Below, one piece after another: positions 1-8,761 of a stretch of DNA of 64,000 nt. The stretch lies in the NCBI RefSeq assembly GCF_004000215.1, contig NZ_RBVY01000003.1, forward strand, positions 507,574 through 571,573, written 5' to 3'. Every line of letters begins with the position of its first letter. Position 1 is the first letter of the stretch. The notes beneath the pieces are model-generated. The model was given only the letters and a program-made list of their open reading frames with translations. It did no database searches and had not been told where the DNA came from. The DNA comes from Nitratireductor alexandrii. GTDB taxonomy: Bacteria > Pseudomonadota > Alphaproteobacteria > Rhizobiales > Rhizobiaceae. The translations under genes and the position numbers were made by a program.

Positions 1-59
1 CCGGCAATCGTGTCCTCGATTTCCCTCTGCGTGATCAAATTGCAGTGACAAACCAGCAT
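1..59 (-). CDS. bfd: Bacterioferritin-associated ferredoxin-like protein (partial)
   Basis: Only the first 19 codons are in the window; the gene runs off the left edge on the minus strand. The start MLVCHCNLITQREIED shows the C-x-C pair at residues 4 and 6 that begins the [2Fe-2S] BFD domain. Bfd-type proteins accept electrons and release iron from bacterioferritin. The ATG lies 69 bases after the stop of the imelysin gene on the same strand, so the two are probably one iron-regulated transcript driven from the Irr-type operator at 1650-1670. Family is recognised from the N-terminus only. Confidence 0.7.
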   Translation of the reverse strand, partial: MLVCHCNLITQREIEDTIA

Positions 60-128
60 TGTCGTTCTTCCAGGCTCGCGGCGCTGTGGCCGCTGGCTTA
101 CTCTAGCACATTCGGCGTCCCGTGCCGC

Positions 129-1406
129 TCACTGAAACACCGCCTCGGGATCGTCGAGACTGTCGGAGCCCTCGAACCCGATCGCGTCGAGTTCGAGCCC
201 GGCGACGACCCGTTCGATGGATCGGGTCTGGTCGATCAGCGCATCGATCGCCGCCTGCACGAGGGCGTTGCCGGCGCTGTTGGCCTCGCCGATCATCTGG
301 TCGTAGGCCTCGCCGGCCTGCGCCTTGTCCGCGATCGCCTGCATGGCGGCAACCGTGGCGTCGAGCTTGGCCGTCAGCTCCGCGTCCAGGGCCGCGTCGC
401 TCTCGCGCACCAGCGCCGACAGCGATGGACCGTCCACCACCGAGCCGTCGATCCGCTCGTAGCGGCCAGCATAGACGTTGCGAATGCCGACGGCGTCGTA
501 AAGATGCGAGATGTGGGTGTTGTCGGAAAAGCAGTCATGCTCCTCCTCGGGGTCATGCAACAGCAGTCCGAGCTTCATGCGCTCGCCGGCCAGTTCGCCG
601 TAGGATAGCGAGCCGATGCCGGTCAGCATCGCAGCCAGCCCGGCTTCCGCCGAGCCTTCGGCCAGCGCCCGGCGCGCCGCGCCGTTCTCGGCCCAGTTGG
701 CGACCATTTCCTCCAGGTCGAGAACCAGCAGATCGGTGGCGGCGGCCAGATAAAGCGCCCGGCGCTCGCAATTGCCGCCGGTGCAGTTTTGCGGGTCGTA
801 ATCCGTGTGGGCGCGCGCGCCGGCGCCCGGCCCGGTGCCGTTCAGATCCTGCCCCCACAGCAGGAACTCGATCGCGTGATAGCCGGTGGCGACATTGGCC
901 TCGATCTCGCCGGCCTCGTGCAGCGTGTCGGCCAGAAATCTTGGCGTGATCTCGGACGCGTCGACTTCGCTGCCATTGATCATCAGGGTCGTGTTGGCAA
1001 CCACGTTGGCGGTGTAGAGCCCGTTATCGTCGGACTCCACGCCGTAGCGCGCGTCGACGTAATCGATCAGCCCCTCATCGAGCGGCCAGGCGTTCACCCG
1101 GCCCTCCCATTCATCGACGATCGGGTTGCCGAACCGGTAGGCTTCGCTTTGCTGGTAGGGAATGCGGGCTGCCCGCCAGGCCGCTTTCGCCGCCGCCATG
1201 GTTTCGGCCGAGGGCGCGGCAATCAGCGCGTCGACGGCCTCGTCGAGGCGCATGGCGGTCGACAGCGCGTCCTCGTAGGTGGCGTGCGCGATGTCGGCAT
1301 AGGTGCTCAGCACGGCCCGCGTATCGGTCGAGGCAAGCGCCTGACCCGTCAGGGTCGTTGCGATCAGCGCCGTCGTGGCGGCTGCGGTCAAAAAAATCTT
1401 CGGCAA
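129..1406 (-). CDS. Imelysin family periplasmic protein (iron-regulated)
   Basis: Imelysin (insulinase-like peptidase M75, EfeO/IrpA-related) proteins are periplasmic and linked to iron uptake. The GYHAIEFLLWGQD segment carries the family GxHxxE signature. I chose a TTG start at 1406: it is preceded by GAAGGA with good spacing and is followed directly by a signal peptide (LPKIFLTAAATTALIATT, then a QALA cleavage site). An upstream ATG at 1535 would add 43 residues without family character. That gives about 425 aa, usual for the family. It lies upstream of bfd on the same strand and downstream of a perfect Irr-type palindrome, which points to expression under iron limitation. Confidence 0.85.
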   Translation of the reverse strand: MPKIFLTAAATTALIATTLTGQALASTDTRAVLSTYADIAHATYEDALSTAMRLDEAVDALIAAPSAETMAAAKAAWRAARIPYQQSEAYRFGNPIVDEWEGRVNAWPLDEGLIDYVDARYGVESDDNGLYTANVVANTTLMINGSEVDASEITPRFLADTLHEAGEIEANVATGYHAIEFLLWGQDLNGTGPGAGARAHTDYDPQNCTGGNCERRALYLAAATDLLVLDLEEMVANWAENGAARRALAEGSAEAGLAAMLTGIGSLSYGELAGERMKLGLLLHDPEEEHDCFSDNTHISHLYDAVGIRNVYAGRYERIDGSVVDGPSLSALVRESDAALDAELTAKLDATVAAMQAIADKAQAGEAYDQMIGEANSAGNALVQAAIDALIDQTRSIERVVAGLELDAIGFEGSDSLDDPEAVFQ

Positions 1407-1726
1407 GGCTTTGTCCTTCGGCTCGAACTGCAGCGCAAAACCGCATGGGTCCGGTTGGAGCCTGGCTGTCGGAGACGGGCGCGGCCCGGTCGGCAAGGGC
1501 GCGCTGGCCATTGCGGCGGGTCCGATCCTCTCCAAACGGCCGGGTTCAAGGCCCGACAGTCGAAAGTCGCTTCAGCTTTCAGCCGAAGACATGACTCCCA
1601 GAAATCCGGATGTCAAACGGATTCACATTAAAAAGGATGAAAAATCAATAGTTTAGAATAATTCTAAACTGACTTGACAGTTATAGTCATGTTTTCCGTC
1701 ACAGCGCGCCGGTCGATCCGCGCGCA
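1407..1726. other. Gene-free stretch with the imelysin control region
   Basis: No convincing gene between the imelysin start and the MaoC stop. The stretch is less GC-rich than its surroundings near 1610-1690 and holds the 21-bp palindrome at 1650-1670. A leader of roughly 240 bases would separate that operator from the TTG start chosen for imelysin. Confidence 0.6.
1650..1670 (-). promoter_or_regulatory. Irr-type iron-control element (ICE) over the imelysin promoter
   Basis: A perfect 21-bp palindrome with arms AGTTTAGAAT and ATTCTAAACT around a single central base. TTTAGAA-N3-TTCTAAA is the known ICE/Irr-box pattern of Rhizobiales and Rhodobacterales. Read on the minus strand the TAGAAT inside the palindrome could itself be a -10 element, so bound Irr would sit on the promoter. 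The target gene downstream is imelysin then bfd, both iron-metabolism genes, which agrees. Confidence 0.75.
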
Positions 1727-2206
1727 TCACGCGGCGTCCGGCGCGGCCACCAGCAGCGCCAGCGTGTCGGCGACCAGCGCGGCCTGTTCCTCGCCCTCGA
1801 TCTCGACCACGTTGTGGCATTTCATCAGATAGCGTCGTTCGCCCTTGTTTTCGAACGAGATCAGTTTGGAGCGCATGCGAATGTTCGCGCCGGCCCGTAC
1901 CGGCGCCAGGAAGCGCACCCTGTCGAGCCCGTAATTGACCGCCGCCACCGTGCCGTCCGGCGCGGCACCGATCTCGTAGCTCATCGCCGCGACCAGCGAG
2001 AGCGTCAGGTAGCCATGCGCGACCGGCGCCTTGTACGGGCTTTCGCGCTGTGCCCGTTCGACATCGATATGGATCCATTGCCGGTCGCGCGTGGTCTCGG
2101 CAAACTGGTCGATCATGGATTGGTCGACGCAAATCCACGACGACACGCCGAGCTCGGTGCCGGCCATGCGCGTCAACTCGTCGAAGCTCGGCTTTCGTCC
2201 CGCCAT
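1727..2206 (-). CDS. MaoC/NodN-like hotdog dehydratase
   Basis: A single MaoC-like hotdog domain of about 159 aa, the usual size for (R)-specific enoyl-CoA hydratase or NodN relatives. The hydratase-2 pattern of Asp and His is visible in DRQWIHIDVERAQ, followed by the conserved AHGYLTLSL. Likely role is hydration of an enoyl-CoA; the substrate is unknown. I place the start at ATG 2206 after an AGGACAGGGG Shine-Dalgarno; an alternative ATG at 2245 overlaps the stop of the upstream oxidase gene in ATGA and would add 13 residues. Either way it is translationally close to, and co-transcribed with, the oxidase. Confidence 0.8.
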   Translation of the reverse strand: MAGRKPSFDELTRMAGTELGVSSWICVDQSMIDQFAETTRDRQWIHIDVERAQRESPYKAPVAHGYLTLSLVAAMSYEIGAAPDGTVAAVNYGLDRVRFLAPVRAGANIRMRSKLISFENKGERRYLMKCHNVVEIEGEEQAALVADTLALLVAAPDAA

Positions 2207-2241
2207 CACGCCCCTGTCCTCATGCCTGATCCTCTCCTCCG

Positions 2242-3534
2242 TCATATCGGTTCGGGGCCGCCCGTCGGCGCGTCCGCGGCAAGACAGCCGGGTTCGAGGG
2301 CCGCGATGTTGTCGAGGCCGCACAGTGCCAGCGTCAGGTCGAGCTCGGCCAGGATGTTGCCGATCACCTCGCGAACCCCGGTCTCGCCCGCAAGCGCCAG
2401 GCCGTAGACATAGGGCCGACCCAAAAGCACCGCCCGCGCGCCGAGCGCGAGCGCCTTGGCGACGTCGGCGCCGGTGCGGATGCCCGAATCGAGCAGCACC
2501 GGCAGGTCTCCCGCCGCCGCCGCCACCCCGGGCAGGGCGTCGAGCGTCGCCGTCTCGCCATCGACCTGCCGGCCGCCATGATTGGACACCACGATGCCGT
2601 CGACGCCGTGTTCGCGCGCCAGCCTGGCATCGTCGGCGTGGCGAACGCCTTTCAGGACGATCGGCAGGTTGGTCATGGCGCGCAGGCGCGCAATGTCGGC
2701 CCAGTTGAGGTCGGGCCTGGAATAGGTCGCGGTGAAATAGGCTGCTGCGGCGCGCATCCCGGTCATCGAAAGCCCGAACTGGCGTCCCTTGCGGTGCAGG
2801 CCGTAGGCGGTGGCGAGCAGTTTCGCACCGCGCGGCCTAATGCCGGTATCGGGCGGACTGGCGGGAATATTGGCGCGGAAGACGGGATCGGACAGATATT
2901 GCGCCAGCCCCATGCCGCGCAGAAACGGCAGGTAGCCGAGATCGAGATCCCGCGGCCGCCAGCCGAGAAGCGTGGTGTCGAGCGTGACCACGATCGCCTC
3001 GCAGCCGGCCTTTTCGGCGCGGGCCAGCAGCGAGCGCACGAACGCGTCGTCGCGCGACCAGTAAAGCTGGAACCATCGCGGCGCGGTCCCCATCGCGGCG
3101 GCACAGTCCTCCATGGCAACCGAGGCCTGGTTGGAAAACACCATGCCGATCTGCGTGGCGGCGGCCGCGCGCGCCACGGCGAGGTCGGCTTGGCGATGAA
3201 CGAGCTCCAGAACGCCGATCGGCGCCAGAAGCAATGGCGCGCGGTGACGGCGCCCGAAAAGATCGACACCGAGATCGCGCACCGAGACGTCGCGCAGCAC
3301 GCGGGGCACGAAACGATGGCGCCCGAAAGCGGCGCGATTGGCCGCCATCGAGGCCTCGAGCCCGGCACCGCCGATCACGTAGGCGGCGGCTTGCCGCGTC
3401 ATGGCCCGCGCGGCCCGCGCCTCCAGAAGCGTTGCGGAAACCGGAACGGTCGGGCGCGCGCCGCCGGCGCCGGTGACGTAAACCTCCATCTGGCGCCGAC
3501 GCCCGGGAGCCGCAGCGCCGGTGTCTTGCGTCAT
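2242..3534 (-). CDS. FMN-dependent alpha-hydroxy-acid oxidizing protein
   Basis: 430 aa, the length of the glycolate oxidase / lactate 2-monooxygenase (LldD) superfamily. The active-site signature [10 protein letters not shown] is present near the C-terminal third, as are the FMN-barrel segments [13 protein letters not shown] and LYWSRDD. Members oxidise small 2-hydroxy acids with FMN. The sequence resembles the lactate 2-monooxygenase side of the family more than membrane-bound LldD, but substrate is not settled. Upstream member of a two-gene unit with the MaoC protein, whose optional upstream start overlaps this stop. Confidence 0.85.
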   Translation of the reverse strand: MTQDTGAAAPGRRRQMEVYVTGAGGARPTVPVSATLLEARAARAMTRQAAAYVIGGAGLEASMAANRAAFGRHRFVPRVLRDVSVRDLGVDLFGRRHRAPLLLAPIGVLELVHRQADLAVARAAAATQIGMVFSNQASVAMEDCAAAMGTAPRWFQLYWSRDDAFVRSLLARAEKAGCEAIVVTLDTTLLGWRPRDLDLGYLPFLRGMGLAQYLSDPVFRANIPASPPDTGIRPRGAKLLATAYGLHRKGRQFGLSMTGMRAAAAYFTATYSRPDLNWADIARLRAMTNLPIVLKGVRHADDARLAREHGVDGIVVSNHGGRQVDGETATLDALPGVAAAAGDLPVLLDSGIRTGADVAKALALGARAVLLGRPYVYGLALAGETGVREVIGNILAELDLTLALCGLDNIAALEPGCLAADAPTGGPEPI

Positions 3535-3562
3535 GGGCGTTGGCGCGCCGGCGCCGCTGCGA

Positions 3563-3994
3563 TCATGTCCGCGACCCGCTGTCGTTGCGCATGTCGGCCA
3601 TCGCCTCGCGAATCCGCTCGCGCAGGATCTCGACCGATTCGCTGGAGGATTTGCGCATCACCTCGCCGATCTCGCTGGCATTGCGGACGGCGGCCTCGAA
3701 GGAGCGCCGGGCGAAATCGGCCTGTTTGGCGAGCAGGTCCTGCGGGTTTCCCGGCGCCTGGAAGCCGCGCGCCATCTCGCTGGCCTCGCGCAGGGTCTCC
3801 TCCAGGGCGGCGCGCTGCTTGCCGAAAACGTCACCGGCGCCGGCGGCTGCCGTTTTTGTCGCCTTCTCGAACGCCTCGAGGTTCTTGCGATGGTGCTCGA
3901 TGATCCGTTCGATATCCATGTTCGGCATTTTCAGATCCTCGCCGAATTTCGCGAACAGGTCGATGATCGAATCCGAGTGCGGTTTCTTCGCCAT
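3563..3994 (-). CDS. Phasin family protein
   Basis: 143 aa, mostly amphipathic helix with few aromatic residues and a long heptad-like stretch ([20 protein letters not shown]), typical of phasins that coat polyhydroxyalkanoate granules. It has the [24 protein letters not shown] opening of a PF09361-like phasin. Transcribed toward the hydroxy-acid oxidase, 28 bases upstream of it. A second phasin lies at 5575 on the other strand, so this is a small PHA-related neighbourhood. PHA synthase itself is not in the window. Confidence 0.75.
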   Translation of the reverse strand: MAKKPHSDSIIDLFAKFGEDLKMPNMDIERIIEHHRKNLEAFEKATKTAAAGAGDVFGKQRAALEETLREASEMARGFQAPGNPQDLLAKQADFARRSFEAAVRNASEIGEVMRKSSSESVEILRERIREAMADMRNDSGSRT

Positions 3995-4066
3995 GAATTC
4001 CTCCCATCTCCAACAGGGGCGACGGCGTTTCCGTCGGCTTTCAGATTAGGCGATGTGCCCGCGCCG

Positions 4067-5419
4067 TCAATTGCCGAACACCAGCACCTCGCCGAGATGC
4101 AGCGCCAGGCCGGCCAGGCCGCCGACGATCATGCCGTTGAAACGGATATATTGCAGGTCGCGGCCGATATTGAGTTCGACCAGCCGTGTGAGCTGGGCAA
4201 GGTCCCAGCGCTTGACCTGGTCGGCGATGAAGGCCGAAACGCCGCTCTTCTGCGTCTCGACGAATCCGGCCAGCATGGTCACGAACCCCTGGTTCATGTC
4301 GGCGCGGATGGCGTCGTCCTGGGCGAGCTGGCGCCCGATATCGGTCAAAAGCCGGGTCAAATGCCGGCGGGTGGCGGAATCGTCCGCGCCGGCATCCGCA
4401 AGCAGGAAGCGACGCAGGCCGGCCCACAGATCGGCGACAAGGTTGCGCAGCTCGGGTCGCGCCAGCACTTCGCGCTTCAGCCGCTCCGCCTGGGCGGCAT
4501 AGGCCGGCGACGTGGCGAGCTGGGCGACGAAATCGGCGGCGAAACGGTCGAATTCGTGCCGCAGTCCGTGGTCGGGATCGGCGCGGACCTCATCGAGCAG
4601 CGTGCCGGCGGCGGCGACGATCTTGTGCAGCAGATAGGCGTCGGCGCGGAAATAGCGGGCCAGCGTCGGCAGTTCGGCGCGGATCTTGTCGCGCAGCGCG
4701 GCGAGCGCGGCCTCGTCGTTCAAGAACCGGCCGAGCGCGGCGATCAGTTCGTCGAAGAGTTTCTGATGGCGCCTGTCGGCGACGAAGGCCGACAGCAGCC
4801 CGGCCGCCAGCGGCGCGAATTCGACCGTTTCGATCCGTGCGCGCGCCCGGCTGGCGAGAAAGCGCGGCAGGCCGGATTCCTCCAGCGCGTCCAGCGTCTG
4901 CGGCACCATGCGGGTCATGAACCGCGCCAGCCCGTCCGCCCGCCTGCGGTCGGAGAGCCAGTCGGCCACATGCGCGGCGAAGTCGATCGCGCCGAGCTTG
5001 GCGCGCACCGGCGCCGGCGCCAAAAAATTCGCCTCGATGAAGCCGCCGAGATTGTCGGCGATGCGGGTCTGGTTGGCCGGAATGATCGCGGTGTGCGGGA
5101 TCGGCAGGCCGAGCGGACGGCGAAATAGCGCCACCACCGCATACCAGTCGGCAATGCCGCCGATCGCGGCGGCTTCCGCGAAGGCGGCAAGCCAGACCAG
5201 ACCCGGCGCGTGCGGCTCAAGCAGGCGCGCACCGACAAAAAGTGCGATGCACATCAACAAGGTAAGGGTTGCCGCGCGCTTGATGCGTTTCAGCGCGCGT
5301 TCCTTCTCGGCGTCCTGGTCCTGCGCTGCGGCGGCGGGCTGGGGGGAGCGGCTCTCGGCCATCGGCTGTCCTTCGGCGGCATGGGCGGCCCTCTCAATAT
5401 CGGTTTTCGTCATGTGCAT
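4067..5419 (-). CDS. DUF445 family membrane protein
   Basis: About 450 aa. Two membrane segments near the N-terminus (TLTLLMCIALFVGARLL and LVWLAAFAEAAAIGGIADW), then the conserved ADWYAVVALFRRPLGLPIPHTAIIP box of DUF445, a long helical soluble part and a C-terminal hydrophobic segment (GMIVGGLAGLALHLGEVLVF). Function of the family is not established. In-frame starts exist at 5419 and 5413; I list 5419, which follows GGCGGTGG. It is divergent from the phasin at 5575 and shares its control region. Confidence 0.8.
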   Translation of the reverse strand: MHMTKTDIERAAHAAEGQPMAESRSPQPAAAAQDQDAEKERALKRIKRAATLTLLMCIALFVGARLLEPHAPGLVWLAAFAEAAAIGGIADWYAVVALFRRPLGLPIPHTAIIPANQTRIADNLGGFIEANFLAPAPVRAKLGAIDFAAHVADWLSDRRRADGLARFMTRMVPQTLDALEESGLPRFLASRARARIETVEFAPLAAGLLSAFVADRRHQKLFDELIAALGRFLNDEAALAALRDKIRAELPTLARYFRADAYLLHKIVAAAGTLLDEVRADPDHGLRHEFDRFAADFVAQLATSPAYAAQAERLKREVLARPELRNLVADLWAGLRRFLLADAGADDSATRRHLTRLLTDIGRQLAQDDAIRADMNQGFVTMLAGFVETQKSGVSAFIADQVKRWDLAQLTRLVELNIGRDLQYIRFNGMIVGGLAGLALHLGEVLVFGN

Positions 5420-5461
5420 TGCCACCGCCGCCGGGACGGCTCCGGGCCGTCGAACGGACTA

Positions 5462-5495
5462 TTGTGCAATGCACAAAATATGTTGCAATGCACAA
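5462..5495. promoter_or_regulatory. Tandem TGCAATGCA operators, candidate PhaR sites
   Basis: A perfect palindrome TTGTGCAATGCACAA (5462-5476) is followed by a second copy GTTGCAATGCACAA (5482-5495) that shares 11 bases with it. TGCA-rich sites in front of phasin genes are bound by the PHA-responsive repressor PhaR in other alphaproteobacteria; assignment here is inference from the motif and from the phasin 80 bases downstream. No PhaR gene is in the window. Confidence 0.55.
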
Positions 5496-5574
5496 TATGC
5501 GGACCTATATGAAGACCACGCCCCGGGCCTGAGAGACGGGGCGCCCATGGCTTTTGCAAAGAATGGAGACGAAA

Positions 5575-6045
5575 ATGACCCGCAAGACCAACACCGCCCA
5601 CACCGAGACCGCCGCCTATTTCGATCAGTTCCGCCAGGCTTTCGAAGGCCTTTACGGCAAGATGGACGTTCCGGCCGCCGCGCGCGATTTCGCGCAGCGC
5701 GGCGCGGTTTCGGCCAGGGAGCGCGCCGAGCAGGCGCATCTCGGCGTTCGCGATGCCGTCGCCTCGGCCGAGAAGCTGACCGAGACCGTTGTCGGCCATT
5801 CCGTCAGTGCCGCCCGTGACGTCGTCGAAGCCGGCTTCGCCAATCTTCGGCACGCGCTGGCCACGGCCGAGAAACTGGCCGGCGCCAAGAGCGTCGGCGA
5901 AACGTTCGAAATCCAGGCCGAGTTCCTGCGCGAAAACGCCAAGGCCAATGTCGAGCGCGTCCGCGCCGCCGGTGAAGCGGCCGGCAAGGCGGCCGCCGAC
6001 AGCGCCGCCGAGCTTCGCGCCGGCATGGCAAAATTTGCCGCCTGA
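5575..6045 (+). CDS. phaP: Phasin
   Basis: 156 aa from the ATG at 5575, preceded by GGAGAC at good spacing; upstream in-frame starts add only six or seven residues without a better ribosome site. Alanine-rich amphipathic protein with the phasin-2 pattern (FQAFEGLYGKMDVPAAARDFA-like opening, ARDVVEAGFANLRHALATAEKLAGA, ETFEIQAEFLRENAK). It coats PHA granules and controls their size. The TGCAATGCA operators upstream suggest repression when no PHA is present. A strong terminator follows at 6123. Confidence 0.85.
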   Translation: MTRKTNTAHTETAAYFDQFRQAFEGLYGKMDVPAAARDFAQRGAVSARERAEQAHLGVRDAVASAEKLTETVVGHSVSAARDVVEAGFANLRHALATAEKLAGAKSVGETFEIQAEFLRENAKANVERVRAAGEAAGKAAADSAAELRAGMAKFAA

Positions 6046-6122
6046 CGCCTGGCCTTCCGGTCCGCGGGCCGGAAGATGGCAGCGCCGTCCAGGCGGCTCG
6101 AAAACCGCCGATAAGCCCCGAC

Positions 6123-6151
6123 AAGCCCCGCCGATCCCCGGCGGGGCTTTT
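6123..6151 (+). terminator. Rho-independent terminator of phasin gene
   Basis: Ten-base perfect stem AAGCCCCGCC / GGCGGGGCTT with a 7-base loop, ending in TTTT. It lies about 80 bases after the phasin stop. Confidence 0.8.
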
Positions 6152-6405
6152 GCGTTCGCCGGCGTGCGGCGGGTCATGTCGTGGCGCGGCCGGCCGGGCG
6201 GGAATAGCGGCCCCACGCACGCCACGCCCCTTCCCTGAGGCTCCCGCGTGCGGCCGCCTTCCGCTGCGCGGTTCCGGACGGGTTTTGCTCGCGCCGGGCC
6301 CAGTGCGGGGTGCGGCGCCTTCCGGCCGCGACAAAAACCCAGCCATGACGCGCCGATATCCGATTGACACGGCACGGCGGCCCGCATAAACGGGGCCGCA
6401 CACCT

Positions 6406-6490
6406 GCCCAGGTGGCGGAATTGGTAGACGCGCACGGTTCAGGTCCGTGTGCCGCAAGGCGTGGAGGTTCGAGTCCTCTCCTGGGCACCA
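6406..6490 (+). tRNA. tRNA-Leu (anticodon CAG)
   Basis: Class II tRNA of 85 bases with encoded CCA. Acceptor arms GCCCAGG and CCTGGGC pair, the D-loop has GGTAGAC, the anticodon stem-loop is CACGG-TTCAGGT-CCGTG with anticodon CAG, a variable arm GCCGCAAGGCG follows, and the T-loop is GGTTCGAGTCC. It reads CUG codons, which are frequent in this GC-rich genome. No integrase is next to it. Confidence 0.95.
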
Positions 6491-6509
6491 TGGCTCTTTT
6501 GAGCCGTGG
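6488..6509 (+). terminator. Possible terminator after tRNA-Leu
   Basis: Nine-pair stem CCATGGCTC / GAGCCGTGG (one T-G wobble) around TTTT begins at the last bases of the tRNA. Only a short T-run follows, so this is tentative. Confidence 0.4.
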
Positions 6510-6894
6510 TTTGATCGCCGCATCGGCGACGTCGCGAACCTGGCCGCCCCACCCTTCGTCGATCAAGTTAGCAATTCACCAGGATCCCCCGCCTGGACGG
6601 TGTTTTCGGCCGTCGTTCGGGCGACGGGACACACAATCGGCCCCCCTGATCGACATCCCGGCCGGCCCGTGCCGCCGTCGATCGTCCTTGGCGGGCAGCG
6701 CATTTCGGTTGTTCGAGCAGCGTCGGTCGCGGGGCGTGCGGCGGCAACGTGCCGGGAAAATTGTCATCCGCACCCTTTAGGAACCCATCGGCGGGATCGT
6801 ACCGACGTCACACGAGCGGGCGCGTCGTGACGGTCGATGCGCGCAGGGTGATCCAGGCCCGCGTGGCGTGGGCGCGGGCCTGGAGCCGGCGCGG
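6510..6894. other. Gene-free stretch
   Basis: No reading frame with coding character was found on either strand. The 3' end of the small basic protein gene on the minus strand begins at 6895. Confidence 0.5.
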
Positions 6895-7029
6895 CTATTT
6901 GCCGGCCTGCCTCTTGCCGGGCTGACGCGCCCTGCCCAGTTCGGCCACCGAGGACGCGGCCTCGGGCGCCTGCTTGGGTTGTTTGGGTTTTCTGGCTTCC
7001 CGGTTGCCCTTGCGGTTCTTCTTCGACAT
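6895..7029 (-). CDS. Small basic conserved protein (44 aa)
   Basis: A 44-aa lysine- and arginine-rich protein starting MSKKNRKGNREARKPKQPKQ. The ATG at 7029 has AAGGA eight bases upstream. Very similar short 'KKNRKGNREAKKPK' proteins are familiar from alphaproteobacterial genomes but have no known role; charge and size suggest nucleic-acid or ribosome contact, which is inference. Stands alone, no operon partner. Confidence 0.65.
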   Translation of the reverse strand: MSKKNRKGNREARKPKQPKQAPEAASSVAELGRARQPGKRQAGK

Positions 7030-7227
7030 GTGCGGTTCCTTTGCACGGCATGCCGTATCCGCCTGGCGCGGCGTGCAGCGCACGCCGAGGCCCGACGGAC
7101 GGACAGGTCTGATTCGAGGTCGAGTGCCCGAGGCGCCGCCGCTGCGGTCTGGCCTGAGGGGCGCGAAGATCACCCTGGTTCGGTCGCGAAGGCTCCTGGC
7201 GAGCCTTGGACGCGTGGCGAACCAGGG

Positions 7228-7380
7228 CTAGCGGCGTGAGAGCCGGTAGGCGGTGCCGAAGACCCCGGCAGGAAGGACGATGCCAATCATGATCGGGCCA
7301 GCATCGGCCGCGCCGCCGGGAAAGTCAAACCGGACCGGCCGGCGGCGCGCGTCCTTGTATTTGCCCCAATTGGTGGCCAT
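7228..7380 (-). CDS. Possible 50-aa small membrane protein
   Basis: An ATG-to-TAG frame with coding-like third positions (mostly G or C). The product begins MATNWGKYKDARRRPVRFDF, is rich in basic residues, then has one hydrophobic segment (GPIMIGIVLPAGVFGTAY) and a basic tail. No clear Shine-Dalgarno precedes the ATG. Not recognised; offered as a candidate only. Confidence 0.35.
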   Translation of the reverse strand: MATNWGKYKDARRRPVRFDFPGGAADAGPIMIGIVLPAGVFGTAYRLSRR

Positions 7381-7564
7381 CTAGAAACCATGTGCACGCG
7401 AACCCGCCATCTCCAACCTAGGCCATTCCGCAAGACGCCTGTCTTTGCCCGGAATGGGGTCGCGGCGGCCTAACCAACATCGCGATCGCTCCCGTTCCGG
7501 GTCCTCCACGCTAACCTTCATGACCATGTTGGCGCGCGCAGGACGCGCGCATAGGAGTTCGACC

Positions 7565-7765
7565 GTGACCACGCGTTTCGGGACGTTGTTCTGCGATCAT
7601 TGCAATCGTGCCGCGCCGCGTGCGGCCATTCGCTGCACCTGGTGTTTCAGACCCCTCAATACCCCTGCCGGCACCGATCGGGCGGGCGGGCAATCCGCAT
7701 CTCTCAACCTTGGCGGCGCGGCCGCGCATGTGCGCCGCGGCAGCCGGCGCGCGGACCCGGCATGA
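7565..7765 (+). CDS. Small zinc-ribbon-like protein coupled to MscS
   Basis: 66 aa from a GTG at 7565, with AGGAG at proper spacing. Residues 10-27 hold a four-cysteine knuckle pair, CDHC then CTWC with ten residues between, as in treble-clef or rubredoxin-like zinc ribbons. The C-terminal half is low-complexity and basic. Its stop overlaps the ATG of the MscS gene in ATGA, which argues for translational coupling. Family not recognised. Confidence 0.5.
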   Translation: MTTRFGTLFCDHCNRAAPRAAIRCTWCFRPLNTPAGTDRAGGQSASLNLGGAAAHVRRGSRRADPA

Positions 7766-8679
7766 GCGCTGTCGGCGGCGCGCGGCGTACGCTCTGGCCG
7801 ACACTCGCCCTGATCGTCAGCGTGGCGGTCTATCTCGTGCATCGGCGCGTGATCGATGCCGCGCGGCTGGAGATCGACGCCACCGCGCTCGGCCTGATTG
7901 CCGGGGCCGCCAGCTATTTCGCGGCGGCCTGGCTTGGCGGTCGTCTGGTGGGCCTGGCGCTGGAACGTGTCGGCGCGCGCCGGCGCCGCGTACCCAAGCT
8001 GTTGGTCGAACTGGTTTCGGTCGCGCTTTTCATCGCGGCCACGGTCGCCACGATCATCCTGGTCTTCGGCCAGTCGTTGAGCGGGGCACTGGCGGGATCG
8101 GGCCTGGTTCTCGCGGTTCTCGGCTTCGCCATCCGCAACGTGCTGGCCGATGTCCTGTCGGGCATCGCGCTCGGCCTGGAAGCGCCGTACCGGATCGGCG
8201 ACTGGGTCGAGATCGACAATGCCGTGCGCGGGCGCATCGTCGAGATCGGCTGGCGCACGACGCGGCTTCTGACCCGCGACGACACCTACACCATCCTGCC
8301 CAACAGCCGGATCGCGCGCCAGCGCGTGACCAATTACAGCGCCCCGCGCCGGCACTACCGGACACATGTGCAGATCCTGCTCGACCACGAGGTTCCGGTC
8401 GCGCTCGCCAGAACCATCCTCGCCCAGGCGGCGGCGAAGCCGACGATCATCCAGAGAGCGCCCGAGCCCGATGTGCGCGTCGTCTCCTACGAAGCCGAGG
8501 GCATTCGCTATGCCGTGCGGTTCTGGGTGCCCAGTTTCGCCGAGGACATCGATTGTCGCGACGCGGTGCTTTCCACGATCGATGTCGCGGTCCGGGAATA
8601 CGGCTTGCGTCCGCCGCAGACCCGCCTGCGGGTGAGCGCCGATAGCCGGCTCCCGAACGCTGCGCCCGCGCCGCACTGA
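7762..8679 (+). CDS. Small-conductance mechanosensitive channel (MscS family)
   Basis: 305 aa. Several membrane segments in the first 130 residues, then the MscS pore-lining TM3 and upper beta-domain: GLVLAVLGFAIRNVLADVLSGIALGLE, PYRIGDWVEI and ILPNSRIARQRVTNYS are diagnostic. It opens under membrane tension to release solutes at osmotic downshock. No extra cytoplasmic or nucleotide-binding domain is visible. The ATG overlaps the stop of the zinc-ribbon-like gene. Confidence 0.9.
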   Translation: MSAVGGARRTLWPTLALIVSVAVYLVHRRVIDAARLEIDATALGLIAGAASYFAAAWLGGRLVGLALERVGARRRRVPKLLVELVSVALFIAATVATIILVFGQSLSGALAGSGLVLAVLGFAIRNVLADVLSGIALGLEAPYRIGDWVEIDNAVRGRIVEIGWRTTRLLTRDDTYTILPNSRIARQRVTNYSAPRRHYRTHVQILLDHEVPVALARTILAQAAAKPTIIQRAPEPDVRVVSYEAEGIRYAVRFWVPSFAEDIDCRDAVLSTIDVAVREYGLRPPQTRLRVSADSRLPNAAPAPH

Positions 8680-8761
8680 CGGGCCGGTCTTGCGCGGCCG
8701 CCGGCTTCCGTGATCAAGTCGGCGCAAACGGCGCCGATGCCGGCGCGTTTGCGGAGGGCTC

